The notes: a model not told the origin generated them from the sequence alone. A DNA stretch of 64,000 nt from Streptomyces sp. SDr-06 (GCF_003324565.1 NZ_QOLA01000025.1:1-64000), one strand, 5' to 3'; positions 41,726-50,404 are shown, numbered from the stretch's first letter. A program made the numbers and translations.

Positions 41726-44700
41726 GTGACCACCGAGTTGACCCTGCTGCCCCGCGTCGCCTACCGCGGCCAAGAGGTGACCGCCCCCAGACTGCGCGGC
41801 CTCCTCGCCCTGCTCGCCGAGGACTTGAGGGCGGGCTGCAGCACCGGGCGCCTCGTGGAGGGGCTGTGGCCCGAGGAGCTGCCGGAACGCCCGGGCAAGG
41901 CGGTCCAGGTACTGGTCTCGCGGGTGCGCTCGCAGCTCGGCCCGGACGTGATCGCCAGCACCCCGGCCGGCTACCGGCTCGCCCTCGCCGAGGACCAGGT
42001 CGACAGCTCGGCCCTGCTGCTGCACGCGGCGGCGAGCGAGGCCCGGGCCCGGGCGGGTGAGCCCGGCGAGGCACTGGCCGAGGCCGAGGCGGGCCTCGCC
42101 CTGTGGGACGGCGTCGTGGACGCCGGGGCCGGTGCGGACCTGCACGACCCGGTCGCCGCGCTGCGCCTCGCCCGCGCCGGCGCGTACCGCACGCTCACCC
42201 GGTGCAGGGCGCTCGCGCTCGCCCGGGTGGGCCGCCGGGCCGACGCGGTCCGGCCGCTGGCCCAGCTGGCCCGCGAACTGCCGCGCGACGAGGAGGTGCT
42301 GGCGGAGCTGCTGCGCTGCGAGGCCGCCACGGCGGGCCCCGCCGCCGCCCTCACCCGGTACGACACCTACCGCAGGGCGCTCCGCAACGAACTCGGCGCC
42401 GATCCCGGCTCCGAACTGACCGCGCTGCACCAGGAGTTGCTGCGCGGCGAGGCCCCCCTGGTGCGGCACGGCGTGCTGCACGAGCCGAACCCGCTGCTCG
42501 GAAGGGACGCCGACCTCGCCGCGGTCGGCGGGCTGCTGCGTACCGCGCGGGTCGCCACCATCGTGGGCCCCGGTGGTCTCGGCAAGACCCGGCTCGCCCA
42601 CGCGGTCGCGCGCGAGGCGGAGCAGCGGATCGTGCACTTCGTGCCGCTGGCCGGTGTGACCCTCGACGACGACGTGGCCGCCGAGGTCGCCTCGGTGCTC
42701 GGCGCCAGCGCGGTGCGGTCGGTTCCGGGGCCCGCGGGGCTGGTCGCCGGGATCGCCGGAGCGCTCGGCCCGGGACCCGCGCTGCTCGTCCTCGACAACT
42801 GCGAGCACGTCATCCGGGGCGCCGCCGAGCTGGTGCGGGCCCTGGTGTCGAGGACGAAGGAGCTGCGCGTCCTGGCCACCAGCCGGGCGCCGCTCGGCCT
42901 GACCTCGGAGTCCGTGTACGCGCTGCCGGAGCTGGGCCTCGTATCCACCGTCGAGCTGTTCCGCCAGCGGGCCCGGGCCGCCCGGCCGGACGCCGAGCTG
43001 CCCGAGCGGACCGTGGAGGAGCTGTGCCGCCAGCTGGACGGCCTGCCGCTGGCGGTCGAGCTGGCCGCGGCGCGGGTCCGGGTGCTGTCCGTGCCCGAGA
43101 TCGCCGGGCGGCTGCGGGACCGGTTCGCGCTGCTGCGCGGCGGCGGCCGTGACGTGCCCGAGCGCCACCGCACCCTGCGGGCCGTGGTCGAGTGGAGCTG
43201 GAACCTCCTGGAGCCCGAGGCGCAGGCCGCGCTGCGGGTCCTGTCGGTGTTCCCCGGCGGCTTCACCGAGGCCGCGGCGGAGCACGTCCTGGGCGACGAG
43301 GACGCGCTGTTCCTCCTGGAGCAGCTCGCCGACCAGTCGCTGATCAAGGCGGCCGACACCGCGTCCGGGGTGCGCTTCCACATGCTGGAGGCGGTACGGG
43401 AGTTCAGCGCCGCGCGGCGTGCGGACGCGGCCGAGGAGGAGGCGGTCACGGACCGGTTCCTGGCCTGGGCGCGGGACTTCGGGCGGGCCCACAACGACGC
43501 CCTGTTCAGCCCGGACTCGCTGTCGTCCTGGGAGTTCGCACGGAGCGAGCAGGACAACCTGGTACTGGCCCTGCGGCATGCGCTCGCCCGCGACGACGGC
43601 CCGGCCCTCGCGGGCCTCACCGCGGTGCTCGCCTCCCTGTGGGCCACCGACTCCAACTACAGCCGCCTGGTGGGCATCGCCGCCGACACCGCGGGGCCGC
43701 TCTCCCACTTCCGCCCGGGTCCCGATGACGTCGAGTCGGTCCGGAGCGCGTCCGTGGTGTGCACCCTGAGCCTGTTCATGGGCTACGGGCCGCACGCCGT
43801 ACGGCAGTTGGTCACCCTGCGCAGGCTGCCGCCCGCCGAGCCGGACACCCTGCTGCGCGCGCTCGACGTGGTGCTGCGGGCGCTTCCCGAGGCGCACCCG
43901 CCGCACTACACGCGCCTGCTGGAGCTGTGCGCGTCGGAGAACGCGCTGCTCGCGGGCGTCGCCGAGTGCATCGCCAGCTATGTGTGGGAGTACGAGCGGG
44001 AGGTGGACCGGGCCCTCGAATCGGCCCGGCGCGGCATCGGCGCCCTGATCACGCTGGGCAATCCGGCCACCGCGATGCTGGGCCACGGCCGCATCAGCGA
44101 GCTGTGCCTGCAGACCGAGCGGGGCGAGGAGGCGTACCGGCATCTGCTGGCCACCGTGGAGGTCCTGGACAGGGTCGGCGAGCGGGCCGAGGCGGCCGGC
44201 TGGCACGACATGACCGGGGTGCGCTGGGGGCTCGTCCTGGCGTGTCTGCAGCGCGGCGAGATCGAGGAGGCGGAGCGCTGGCTGGAGATGGCCTCCCTGG
44301 AGCTGGTGCCCGAGTCGACCCGGGTCTTCAGCCCGGAGATCGGGTCGCGCGCGGAGATCGCCCTGTCGCGGGGCCTGACCGAGCTCGGGCTCGGTCTGTG
44401 GCGGCAGGCGGTCGGGCAGCTGCGCCAGGTCGAGGCGCTCTACCCGGAGGACCCGTTCGTGGAGGCGTGGTCCCAGCAGATCCAGGCCACGGCGGTGGCC
44501 GCGCACGCCCGGTACGGCAGGCTCGAACCGGTCGCGGACCTGGTGGCCCGGCTGCGGACGCGTGCCCTGGAGCTGACCGAGCGGCCGGGTGTCGAGGGCA
44601 GTCCCGCCGAGCTGCCGGTGTCCGGCACGGTGCTGCTGGCCGTGGGCCTCGCCGAGCTCGCGCGGGGCAACACCGCGGCCGTACGCCTCGTCGCGATAGC

Positions 44701-44887
44701 CGAACGGCTGCGTGTGCACCGCGAGTTCCCGACGATGTCGACCGCGGTCGCCCGGCAGGCCGCCGAGGACGCCGACGGGGCGGCGTACGCCGACGCGGTG
44801 TCGGAGTACGCCGCCCTGGGGCGCGACGATCTTGAGGCGGCCGCCGCGCTGGTGCTGCGCGGCATCAGCGCTGCGGGTCTTGGTTGA
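41726..44887 (+). CDS. SARP/AfsR-type regulator with BTAD, NB-ARC and TPR-like regions
   Basis: The 1053-residue protein has an N-terminal OmpR-like winged helix and BTAD domain (residues about 15-245: RGLLALLAEDL, VQVLVSRVRSQLG, ALTRYDTYRRALRNELGADP), a P-loop NTPase (about 260-500: IVGPGGLGKTRLAHAV, LLVLDNCEHV, ATSRAPLGLT, and an EWSWNLL winged segment), and a long helical TPR-like C-terminal part. Large SARPs of this type activate antibiotic or secondary-metabolite genes and are gated by ATP binding. The start is GTG 41726. Its end overlaps the convergent transporter gene by 23 bases. Confidence 0.88.
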   Translation: MTTELTLLPRVAYRGQEVTAPRLRGLLALLAEDLRAGCSTGRLVEGLWPEELPERPGKAVQVLVSRVRSQLGPDVIASTPAGYRLALAEDQVDSSALLLHAAASEARARAGEPGEALAEAEAGLALWDGVVDAGAGADLHDPVAALRLARAGAYRTLTRCRALALARVGRRADAVRPLAQLARELPRDEEVLAELLRCEAATAGPAAALTRYDTYRRALRNELGADPGSELTALHQELLRGEAPLVRHGVLHEPNPLLGRDADLAAVGGLLRTARVATIVGPGGLGKTRLAHAVAREAEQRIVHFVPLAGVTLDDDVAAEVASVLGASAVRSVPGPAGLVAGIAGALGPGPALLVLDNCEHVIRGAAELVRALVSRTKELRVLATSRAPLGLTSESVYALPELGLVSTVELFRQRARAARPDAELPERTVEELCRQLDGLPLAVELAAARVRVLSVPEIAGRLRDRFALLRGGGRDVPERHRTLRAVVEWSWNLLEPEAQAALRVLSVFPGGFTEAAAEHVLGDEDALFLLEQLADQSLIKAADTASGVRFHMLEAVREFSAARRADAAEEEAVTDRFLAWARDFGRAHNDALFSPDSLSSWEFARSEQDNLVLALRHALARDDGPALAGLTAVLASLWATDSNYSRLVGIAADTAGPLSHFRPGPDDVESVRSASVVCTLSLFMGYGPHAVRQLVTLRRLPPAEPDTLLRALDVVLRALPEAHPPHYTRLLELCASENALLAGVAECIASYVWEYEREVDRALESARRGIGALITLGNPATAMLGHGRISELCLQTERGEEAYRHLLATVEVLDRVGERAEAAGWHDMTGVRWGLVLACLQRGEIEEAERWLEMASLELVPESTRVFSPEIGSRAEIALSRGLTELGLGLWRQAVGQLRQVEALYPEDPFVEAWSQQIQATAVAAHARYGRLEPVADLVARLRTRALELTERPGVEGSPAELPVSGTVLLAVGLAELARGNTAAVRLVAIAERLRVHREFPTMSTAVARQAAEDADGAAYADAVSEYAALGRDDLEAAAALVLRGISAAGLG

Positions 44888-45659
44888 ACTTGGCCTTCGC
44901 CCAGAAGTAGCCGAGCACCGTGAGGCCGACGGCCCAGGCGATGGCGAGCCATCCGTTGTTGCCGATCTCCGTGCCGAGCAGCAGACCGCGCAGGGTCTCG
45001 ATGGCCGGGGTGAAGGGCTGGTACTGGGCGATCGGCTGGAACCAGCCCGGCATCGAGTGCAGCGGCACGAACGCGCTGGACAGCAGCGGCAGCAGGATGA
45101 GCGGCATCGCGTTGTTGCTCGCGGCCTCGGCGTTCGGGCTGATCAGGCCCATGCCGACGGCGATCCAGGTGAGCGAGAGGGCGAAGAGCACGAGCAGCCC
45201 GAACGCCGCGAACCAGTCCAGGACGGTGGCGCCGGTGGAGCGGAAGCCGATGGCCACGCCGACCGTGCCGACGACCACGACACTGAGGATCGACTGGAGC
45301 ACGCTGCCGATGACATGCCCGACGATCACCGAGCCGCGGTGGATCGCCATGGTGCGGAAGCGGGCGATGATGCCCTCGGTCATGTCGTTGGAGACGGAGA
45401 TCGCGGTGCCCACCACGGTGCTGCCGATGGTCATCAGGAGCAGACCGGGGACGATGTAGGCGATGTACCTGGCCCGGTCGGGTCCGCCGCCGCCGATGCC
45501 CATGCTCATGGTGTCGCCGAAGATGTAGACGAAGAGCAGCAGCAGCATGACGGGCGTGAGCAGCAGGTTCAGGGTGAGCGACGGGTAGCGCCGGGCGTGC
45601 AGCAGGTTGCGGCGCAGCATGGTGGCGGAGTCGCGGACGGCGAGGGACAGGGAGCTCAT
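44865..45659 (-). CDS. ABC-2 type exporter permease (DrrB-like)
   Basis: The 264-residue membrane protein has six helices with the DrrB-type segments SLTLNLLLTPVMLLLLFVYIFG, YIVPGLLLMTIGST and STGATVLDWFAAFGLL. The loop MPLILLPLLSSAFVPLHSMPGW is typical of daunorubicin-type exporters. It works with the ATPase encoded just upstream. The substrate is unknown. Its ATG overlaps that gene's stop. Confidence 0.9.
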   Translation of the reverse strand: MSSLSLAVRDSATMLRRNLLHARRYPSLTLNLLLTPVMLLLLFVYIFGDTMSMGIGGGGPDRARYIAYIVPGLLLMTIGSTVVGTAISVSNDMTEGIIARFRTMAIHRGSVIVGHVIGSVLQSILSVVVVGTVGVAIGFRSTGATVLDWFAAFGLLVLFALSLTWIAVGMGLISPNAEAASNNAMPLILLPLLSSAFVPLHSMPGWFQPIAQYQPFTPAIETLRGLLLGTEIGNNGWLAIAWAVGLTVLGYFWAKAKFNQDPQR

Positions 45660-46639
45660 CGGACGTTCTCCTTCTGGGCGCCGGCGGCGGCCGGTACGGG
45701 GGTGTCGGTGTGGCTGGTCAGGGCGAAGAACACGTCGTCGAGGTCCGGGGTGTGCACGGTCAGCTCGTCCGCCTCGATGGCGGCGGAGTCCAGCCAGTCG
45801 AGGATGGCGCGCAGCTCGCGCTGGGTGCCGTCGCTCGGGATCTGCAACGACAGCGACTCGTCGTCGCGGGTGGCGTCGCGCAGGGCGAGGGCCGCGCTCT
45901 CGTAGGAGCGGGGCTCGGCGAACCGGAGCAGCACGTGACCGCCGGGGACCAGGCGCTTCAGCTCCTTGGCGGTGCCCTGGGCGACCAGCCTGCCGCCGTT
46001 CAACACCGCGATCCGGTCCGCGAGTTGGTCGGCCTCCTCCAGGTACTGGGTGGTGAGGAAGACGGTCACACCGCCCGCGACGAGGCCGCGGATGATGTTC
46101 CACATGTTGTGCCGGCTGCGCGGGTCGAGACCGGTGGTCGGCTCGTCCAGGAAGATGATCCGGGGGTTGCCGACCAGCGTCATGGCGATGTCCAGGCGGC
46201 GCTTCATGCCGCCGGAGTAGGTGGAGGCGGGCTTCTTCGCCGCCTCGGTCAGGTCGAAGCGTTCCAGGAGCTCGGCGGCGACCCGGCGCCCCTCGCGGCG
46301 CGAGAGGTGGTGCAGGTCGGCCATGAGCAGCATGTTCTCCTCGCCGGTGATCAGGCCGTCGACGGCGGAGAACTGCCCGGTGACCCCGATCGCGGCGCGG
46401 ACCGCCTGCGCCTCGGTGGCCAGGTCGTGCCCGCCGACCCGCAGCTGTCCGGCGTCGGGGCTGATCAGCGTGGAGAGGATCTGTACGGCGGTGGTCTTGC
46501 CCGCGCCGTTCGGGCCGAGCAGCGAGAAGACGGTGCCCGCCGGGACGGACAGGTCGATGCCGTCGAGGACCGTCTTGTCCCCGTAGGACTTGCGAAGCCC
46601 GGTGACTTCGATCGCGAGGTCGTTCGTCGTTTTCGTCAT
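45656..46639 (-). CDS. ABC exporter ATPase (DrrA-like)
   Basis: The 327-residue ATPase has GPNGAGKTTAVQIL (Walker A), TYSGGMKRRLDIAMTLVG (signature), IIFLDEPTTGLDPRSR (Walker B) and the C-terminal DrrA extension with DDVFFALTSH. It energises the neighbouring permease for export of a lipophilic compound. ATG at 46639 was chosen because the ATPase fold starts there (LAIEVTGLRKSYG). The nearby SARP regulator hints at a secondary-metabolite link, though none of the biosynthetic genes are present. Confidence 0.92.
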   Translation of the reverse strand: MTKTTNDLAIEVTGLRKSYGDKTVLDGIDLSVPAGTVFSLLGPNGAGKTTAVQILSTLISPDAGQLRVGGHDLATEAQAVRAAIGVTGQFSAVDGLITGEENMLLMADLHHLSRREGRRVAAELLERFDLTEAAKKPASTYSGGMKRRLDIAMTLVGNPRIIFLDEPTTGLDPRSRHNMWNIIRGLVAGGVTVFLTTQYLEEADQLADRIAVLNGGRLVAQGTAKELKRLVPGGHVLLRFAEPRSYESAALALRDATRDDESLSLQIPSDGTQRELRAILDWLDSAAIEADELTVHTPDLDDVFFALTSHTDTPVPAAAGAQKENVR

Positions 46640-46723
46640 GCCGCAGAGCTTGCGGCCGGGCGGGTTCAACGCGGTTTCAGGCGGGTTTCAGGGGCCCGGG
46701 GGGCCTGAAGGCCGAGAGATGCC

Positions 46724-46758
46724 GAAGGGCCCGCCGGGTGCGCCCCGGCGGGCCCTTC
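46724..46758 (-). terminator. hairpin terminator after cbtBA
   Basis: GAAGGGCCCGCCGGG (46724-46738) pairs perfectly with 46744-46758 around TGCGC. It lies 15 bases past the CbtA stop codon and insulates the exporter genes downstream. Confidence 0.8.
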
Positions 46759-46772
46759 CGCTGGTCAACCGC

Positions 46773-47534
46773 TCATGGGCGTACGTGAGTCGGCGGCTCG
46801 GCGGAGGCTGCCGTCGCGATCGCGGGCGGGGGCGTGAGGACCCGTTCCGCGAGGTGTCCGAAGACAAGACCGAAGGCGGTCCACAGGGTCAGCTGGATGG
46901 CGAGGGCCGCGAGGCGGAACTGCCACAGCAGGGTCGCGGAGAAGTCCTTGGGCACCTCGTCGACGGCCGGAAGGAAGCCGTAGGCGAGGCCGGTGACCAG
47001 CACGAAGAAGGCGCCGGCGGCGATGGTGGCGTTCCAGTTGCCCAGGCGTGGCGCGAGGCGCCTGCCGAGGACCACGGTGGCGATGGCGAGCAGCACGCCG
47101 AGCGCCATCATCAGGAAGTACAGCAGGGTCCGTCTGCCGATGGTGTCGGGTTCGCCGACGGACGGCGGGTTGGCCGGGTACTTCAGGAACGGCACCAGGT
47201 AGACCGCGATCAGCGCGGCGGACGACAGCAGCAGGGCGGTCGCCCGGGGGCCGAAGCGGCCGATCCGGCCGAGCGCGAAGCAGAAGGCGAGCGCCGCGAT
47301 GCCGCCGAAGGCGACCCCGTAGACGAGTACTCCGGTGGCCAGGCCGCCGGTGGACTGAAGGGTGCGGCTGACGGCTGCCATGCCGTGTTCGTGGGTGTGG
47401 GCGTCCTCGTAGGCGATGGCGGCGTCCACCCGCGGCTCGCCGAGGAGGTAGGCGACGGCGAGCGCGAGCAGCCCGGCGGCGAGGCCGGCGAGCATGCCGC
47501 GCACGAGGAGGCCCCGTACGGTCGCGGAGTTCAT
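46773..47534 (-). CDS. cbtA: CbtA-type cobalt transporter membrane subunit
   Basis: The 253-residue membrane protein starts VRGLLVRGMLAGLAAGLLALAVAYLLGEP, as CbtA does, and has five to six helices, an EDAHTHEHG histidine-rich loop between helices 1 and 2 suited to metal binding, and the family segment FLKYPANPP. CbtA/CbtB pairs are predicted cobalt importers found under cobalamin riboswitch control, as here. It follows cbtB after 18 bases. Confidence 0.88.
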   Translation of the reverse strand: MNSATVRGLLVRGMLAGLAAGLLALAVAYLLGEPRVDAAIAYEDAHTHEHGMAAVSRTLQSTGGLATGVLVYGVAFGGIAALAFCFALGRIGRFGPRATALLLSSAALIAVYLVPFLKYPANPPSVGEPDTIGRRTLLYFLMMALGVLLAIATVVLGRRLAPRLGNWNATIAAGAFFVLVTGLAYGFLPAVDEVPKDFSATLLWQFRLAALAIQLTLWTAFGLVFGHLAERVLTPPPAIATAASAEPPTHVRP

Positions 47535-47552
47535 GGGGCGGCCCGCTGCCGC

Positions 47553-47774
47553 TCAGTGGCAGGGGAAGCCGAGCAGGTGCCGGCCGTCGTGCACCCACTC
47601 GTGCACGTTCGCGCCGGAGACGAGGGAGGTGGCGCCCTGCTCGGCGCCGATGAAGTAGAGCAGGACCAGCATCAGGATGCCGAAGAAGACCGCCCAGGGG
47701 GCGATCGCGCCGATCGGCAGCTTCGCGGGTACGGTGGTGGGCGTGCTGGTCGGCTGGACGGCGTACTGCGCCAT
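47553..47774 (-). CDS. cbtB: CbtB-type small cobalt transporter subunit
   Basis: The 73-residue protein has a short tail, one membrane helix (IAPWAVFFGILMLVLLYFIG) and a C-terminal His-rich end, VHEWVHDGRHLLGFPCH, which is the hallmark metal site of CbtB. It is the first gene after a cobalamin riboswitch and is followed by cbtA. Confidence 0.9.
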   Translation of the reverse strand: MAQYAVQPTSTPTTVPAKLPIGAIAPWAVFFGILMLVLLYFIGAEQGATSLVSGANVHEWVHDGRHLLGFPCH

Positions 47775-47799
47775 GGCAGGACCTCCTGGGGGAACTCGC

Positions 47800-47955
47800 G
47801 TCCCGGCTTGGTGGTGCACTGGACGACGGCTACGGGTCTGACTCGCCCGTCCCTTCCCCGCGGGGCCGGTTGGTGCCGGGCATACAGTGGCGCGACCGTG
47901 CCGGAGTCCCACCGGCTTCCGTCCTGCCGTCGTCATCAACGACGAGAAGGTAGCG
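47800..47955 (-). promoter_or_regulatory. cobalamin riboswitch upstream of cbtBA
   Basis: Reading the minus strand, the elements GGAAGCCGGTGGGACTCCGG, CGGTCGCGCCACTGTATGCC (B12 box GCCACTG at 47886-47892) and GGGCGAGTCAGACCCG follow in the right order, and the cbtB start lies about 45 bases after GAGTCAGA. This should turn off cobalt uptake when cobalamin is plentiful. End positions are approximate. Confidence 0.88.
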
Positions 47956-48057
47956 CGATGCGGGAAAGGGGCCAAGGGCGCACGGAGGCCCCAGGGGCGC
48001 GCGGCTGTCAACTTGCCCTGCTGCCGCCCGACTTGAGCCCCGCTAGAAGGAAGCGCC

Positions 48058-48615
48058 ATGACCGTGAGATTGCTGCTGATCTCCCCGCCCGCCGGACGGG
48101 CACTGCGCGAGGCGCGCTTCGACGACGGGACCCCGCTGGCCCCCGCCGACCTGACCCGGGCCCGCGAGGCGGCCCCCGAACTCCCCCCGTACGAGCGTCT
48201 GTTGACCGCCCCTTCGGCTCGCTGCCGCCAGACGGCCGGGGTGTTCGGCCGGGACGCGGTGGAGGTGCCCGAGCTGGCTGGTCTGGACGCGGGCCGCTGG
48301 CGGGGGAGGCCCCTGGCCGAGGTGAGCGCCGCGGAGCCGGATGCGGTGGCCGCGTGGCTGAGCGACCCGGCGGCGGCTCCGCACGGCGGCGAATCGGTAC
48401 GGGAGTTGTGCGCGAGGGTGACCGGATGGCTGGAGTCCGCCGGGGGCGGACGCACCCTGGCGGTGGTGGAGCCCGAGATCGTACGGGCCCTGGTGCTCAC
48501 CGCCCTGAACGCGCCCGGGTCGGCGTTCTGGCGCATCGACGTCCCGCCCCTGACCGCGACGGAGCTGACCGGCCGGGCGGGCCGCTGGAACGTACGGGTG
48601 GGCCGGGCCCTGTGA
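48058..48615 (+). CDS. histidine-phosphatase-fold protein, catalytic histidines missing
   Basis: The 185-residue protein aligns with the CobC/phosphoglycerate-mutase superfamily: LTAPSARCRQTA, ELAGLDAGRWRGRPLAEV, APHGGESVRELCARV, and a C-terminal TELTGRAGRWNV. However the RHG triad that should follow the first strand is ISPP, and the second catalytic His (usually VSHG) is VEPE. Both nucleophile and partner histidines are therefore absent, and ordinary phosphatase activity is unlikely. It may be a structural or regulatory relative of alpha-ribazole phosphatase, given the adjacent cbtBA genes. AAGGAAG precedes the ATG. Confidence 0.75.
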   Translation: MTVRLLLISPPAGRALREARFDDGTPLAPADLTRAREAAPELPPYERLLTAPSARCRQTAGVFGRDAVEVPELAGLDAGRWRGRPLAEVSAAEPDAVAAWLSDPAAAPHGGESVRELCARVTGWLESAGGGRTLAVVEPEIVRALVLTALNAPGSAFWRIDVPPLTATELTGRAGRWNVRVGRAL

Positions 48616-48650
48616 CACGGGTGCGGCCGGGCCCGGGGTGACCGGACCGG

Positions 48651-49067
48651 TCAGACGGAGAGGGAGATCTCGGTCGACTTGATCAGCGCGACGACCGGGG
48701 TGCCGGAGGTGAGCGCGAGGTCGGCGACGGCGTCCTTGGTGATCGCGGCGGTCAGCTCGCCGCCCCGGACGTCGACCTTGACGGAGGCCATGGCGCCGCC
48801 GGTGGCGATGTCGGCGACGGTGCCCGGGATCTGGTTGCGGATGGACAGGCCCTCGACCGGGCCGGTGGCGAGCGAGACCTCGGTGGACTTGACCAGTGCC
48901 GTGACCGCGGACCCCTCGGCGAGGCCGAGCTCCTTGACGGCCTCCAGGGTGATCGCGGCCGTGACGACCTGGCCGCCGTTGAGCCGGACCTTGACGGTCG
49001 CCATGACCTCGCCGGGAGTGATGGCGGTGACGGTTCCGGCGATCTGGTTGCGGATGCTCAGGCTCAT
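48651..49067 (-). CDS. tandem Mop/TOBE molybdate-binding protein
   Basis: The 138-residue protein is a duplicated Mop domain: SLSIRNQIAGTVTAITPGEV...VKSTEVSLA and again LSIRNQIPGTVADIATGGA...IKSTEISLS. Each half (about 68 residues) is an OB-like fold that binds molybdate or tungstate in oligomers, acting as storage (molbindin). ATG at 49067 has GAGGCG upstream. No modABC gene is adjacent. Confidence 0.9.
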   Translation of the reverse strand: MSLSIRNQIAGTVTAITPGEVMATVKVRLNGGQVVTAAITLEAVKELGLAEGSAVTALVKSTEVSLATGPVEGLSIRNQIPGTVADIATGGAMASVKVDVRGGELTAAITKDAVADLALTSGTPVVALIKSTEISLSV

Positions 49068-49208
49068 GGAGAAACGCCTCACGTAGGGGACAGCGATTTG
49101 TCAGGCTTTGACCTGCACCATGCCCCACGCTATCGGCGCCAGAAGCCCCCGTCCCGAAGGCCGTCGCATCCGCGAGCCTCGCCCGACAGCGGGGCTGGCA
49201 GATCCGGG

Positions 49209-49242
49209 AAAACAAACAACCCCCAGGCCGTGGACCTGGGGG
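49209..49242 (-). terminator. hairpin terminator after tRNA-Gly
   Basis: On the minus strand, CCCCCAGG pairs with CCTGGGGG (arms 49220-49227 and 49235-49242), followed by TTGTTTGTTTT, a rare T-rich tail for this genome. It lies about 13 bases after the tRNA 3' end. Confidence 0.85.
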
Positions 49243-49254
49243 TTCATAAAAAAA

Positions 49255-49328
49255 TGGAGCGAGTGACGGGAATCGAACCCGCGCTCTAAGCTTGGGAAGC
49301 TTATGTTCTACCATTAAACTACACTCGC
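49255..49328 (-). tRNA. tRNA-Gly (anticodon CCC)
   Basis: The minus strand folds as a full tRNA: acceptor GCGAGTG with CACTCGC, D arm with GTTTAATGGTAGAAC, anticodon stem TAAGC/GCTTA around loop TTCCCAA (anticodon CCC), T arm GCGGGTTCGATTCCCGT, and discriminator T followed by an encoded CCA. Length is 74 bases with CCA. Confidence 0.95.
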
Positions 49329-49569
49329 GTGATCGTTCCCCATGGGGAAGCGGTCGTCGCTCACTCTACCCCATGCTCGGCCCCCGGTGGATTCACCGGG
49401 GGCCGTCGTGCTGTCGAGGGTCGGGATCCCGGTGCGGGCGGGGGGAGTTGGGGCGTACCGTGAAGGGCGTGCGCGCGGTCGGAGTGCCGCGTGGATCGCC
49501 GTCCTGTTCATCCCCTAATGTGGTGGTTTCTCCGTCCATGCTTGTTGGGGAAGGGACTTGAGCGACTTG
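49329..49569. other. 241-bp intergenic region after tRNA-Gly
   Basis: It holds the tRNA promoter (minus strand) and a GGATTCACCGGGGGCC-type hairpin at about 49384-49404. No gene was found. The promoter of the small zinc-binding protein should lie near 49500-49550. Confidence 0.4.
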
Positions 49570-49743
49570 ATGGACTCGTTGGAGCGCACTGTCGTCCGTT
49601 GCGCCGGAGGGCATGTCTTCGCCACGGATTCGTTTCCGATGCAGCAGCTCGGCACCGAGCGGATCGGGCCCGGCCGGCTGATCCGCTGTCCCCGGTGCGC
49701 GCGGCTGCGTCATGCCGTGCCGGTGCTGGTCGAACAGCGGTAG
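49570..49743 (+). CDS. small CxxC hypothetical protein
   Basis: This 57-residue protein has an N-terminal RCAGGHVFATDSFP and a C-terminal CPRCARLRHA, two cysteine/histidine groups likely to bind one zinc. ATG at 49570 is used; a TTG at 49558 is an in-frame alternative. It sits just before dcd. No function is known. Confidence 0.55.
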   Translation: MDSLERTVVRCAGGHVFATDSFPMQQLGTERIGPGRLIRCPRCARLRHAVPVLVEQR

Positions 49744-49828
49744 GGCCGGGCCGGTAGCGGCGGTGGACCACAGGCGCGCGGAGCCGTCCGATTGCGGACG
49801 GGCCGCGCGCCTTGCGTATCCTCGGGAC

Positions 49829-50404
49829 GTGCTTCTCTCAGACAAGGACATCCGGGCCGAGATCGACTCCGGGCGGGTACGGATCGATCCCTACGACGAA
49901 TCCATGGTGCAGCCGTCGAGCATCGACGTGCGCCTCGACCGCTTCTTCCGGGTGTTCGAGAACCACCGCTACCCGCACATCGACCCCGCCATCGAGCAGG
50001 CGGACCTGACGCGGCTCGTCGAGCCGGACGGGGACGAGGCGTTCATCCTGCACCCCGGGGAGTTCGTGCTCGCGTCGACGTACGAGGTCATCTCGCTCCC
50101 CGACGACCTCGCCAGCCGTCTGGAGGGCAAGAGCTCGCTCGGCCGGCTCGGGCTCGTCACGCACTCCACCGCCGGGTTCATCGACCCCGGCTTCTCCGGC
50201 CACGTGACCCTCGAACTCTCCAACGTCGCCACGCTGCCGATCAAGCTGTGGCCGGGGATGAAGATCGGGCAGCTGTGCCTGTTCCGGCTGAGCTCGTCCG
50301 CCGAGGAGCCCTACGGGTCCGAGCGGTACGGATCCCGCTACCAGGGCCAGCGCGGGCCGACCGCCTCGCGGTCCTTCCTCAATTTCCATCGGACCCAGGT
50401 GTGA
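49829..50404 (+). CDS. dcd: dCTP deaminase
   Basis: The 191-residue enzyme begins LLSDKDIRAEIDSGRVRIDP and shows SSIDVRLDRFFRVF, EGKSSLGRLGLVTHSTAGF with the catalytic Glu, and GHVTLELSNVATLPI. It converts dCTP to dUTP for dTMP supply (monofunctional or bifunctional forms exist). GTG at 49829 is the start. The phosphoribosyltransferase ATG follows 2 bases after its stop. Confidence 0.95.
   Translation: MLLSDKDIRAEIDSGRVRIDPYDESMVQPSSIDVRLDRFFRVFENHRYPHIDPAIEQADLTRLVEPDGDEAFILHPGEFVLASTYEVISLPDDLASRLEGKSSLGRLGLVTHSTAGFIDPGFSGHVTLELSNVATLPIKLWPGMKIGQLCLFRLSSSAEEPYGSERYGSRYQGQRGPTASRSFLNFHRTQV

Noticed and set aside
40301..44719. A 1472-codon minus-strand frame running from the AraC gene across the SARP gene
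   Set aside because: Only its C-terminal 291 residues are real (AraC/GyrI-like). The remainder is antisense to the SARP and includes the repeat array.
49087..49254. Small gene between the Mop gene and tRNA-Gly
   Set aside because: Only short frames without a ribosome site or recognisable motif; the stretch is explained by the Mop promoter and the tRNA terminator.
49255..49328. tRNA-Gly as an integration attachment site
   Set aside because: No integrase, excisionase or duplicated tRNA 3' end was found on either side.
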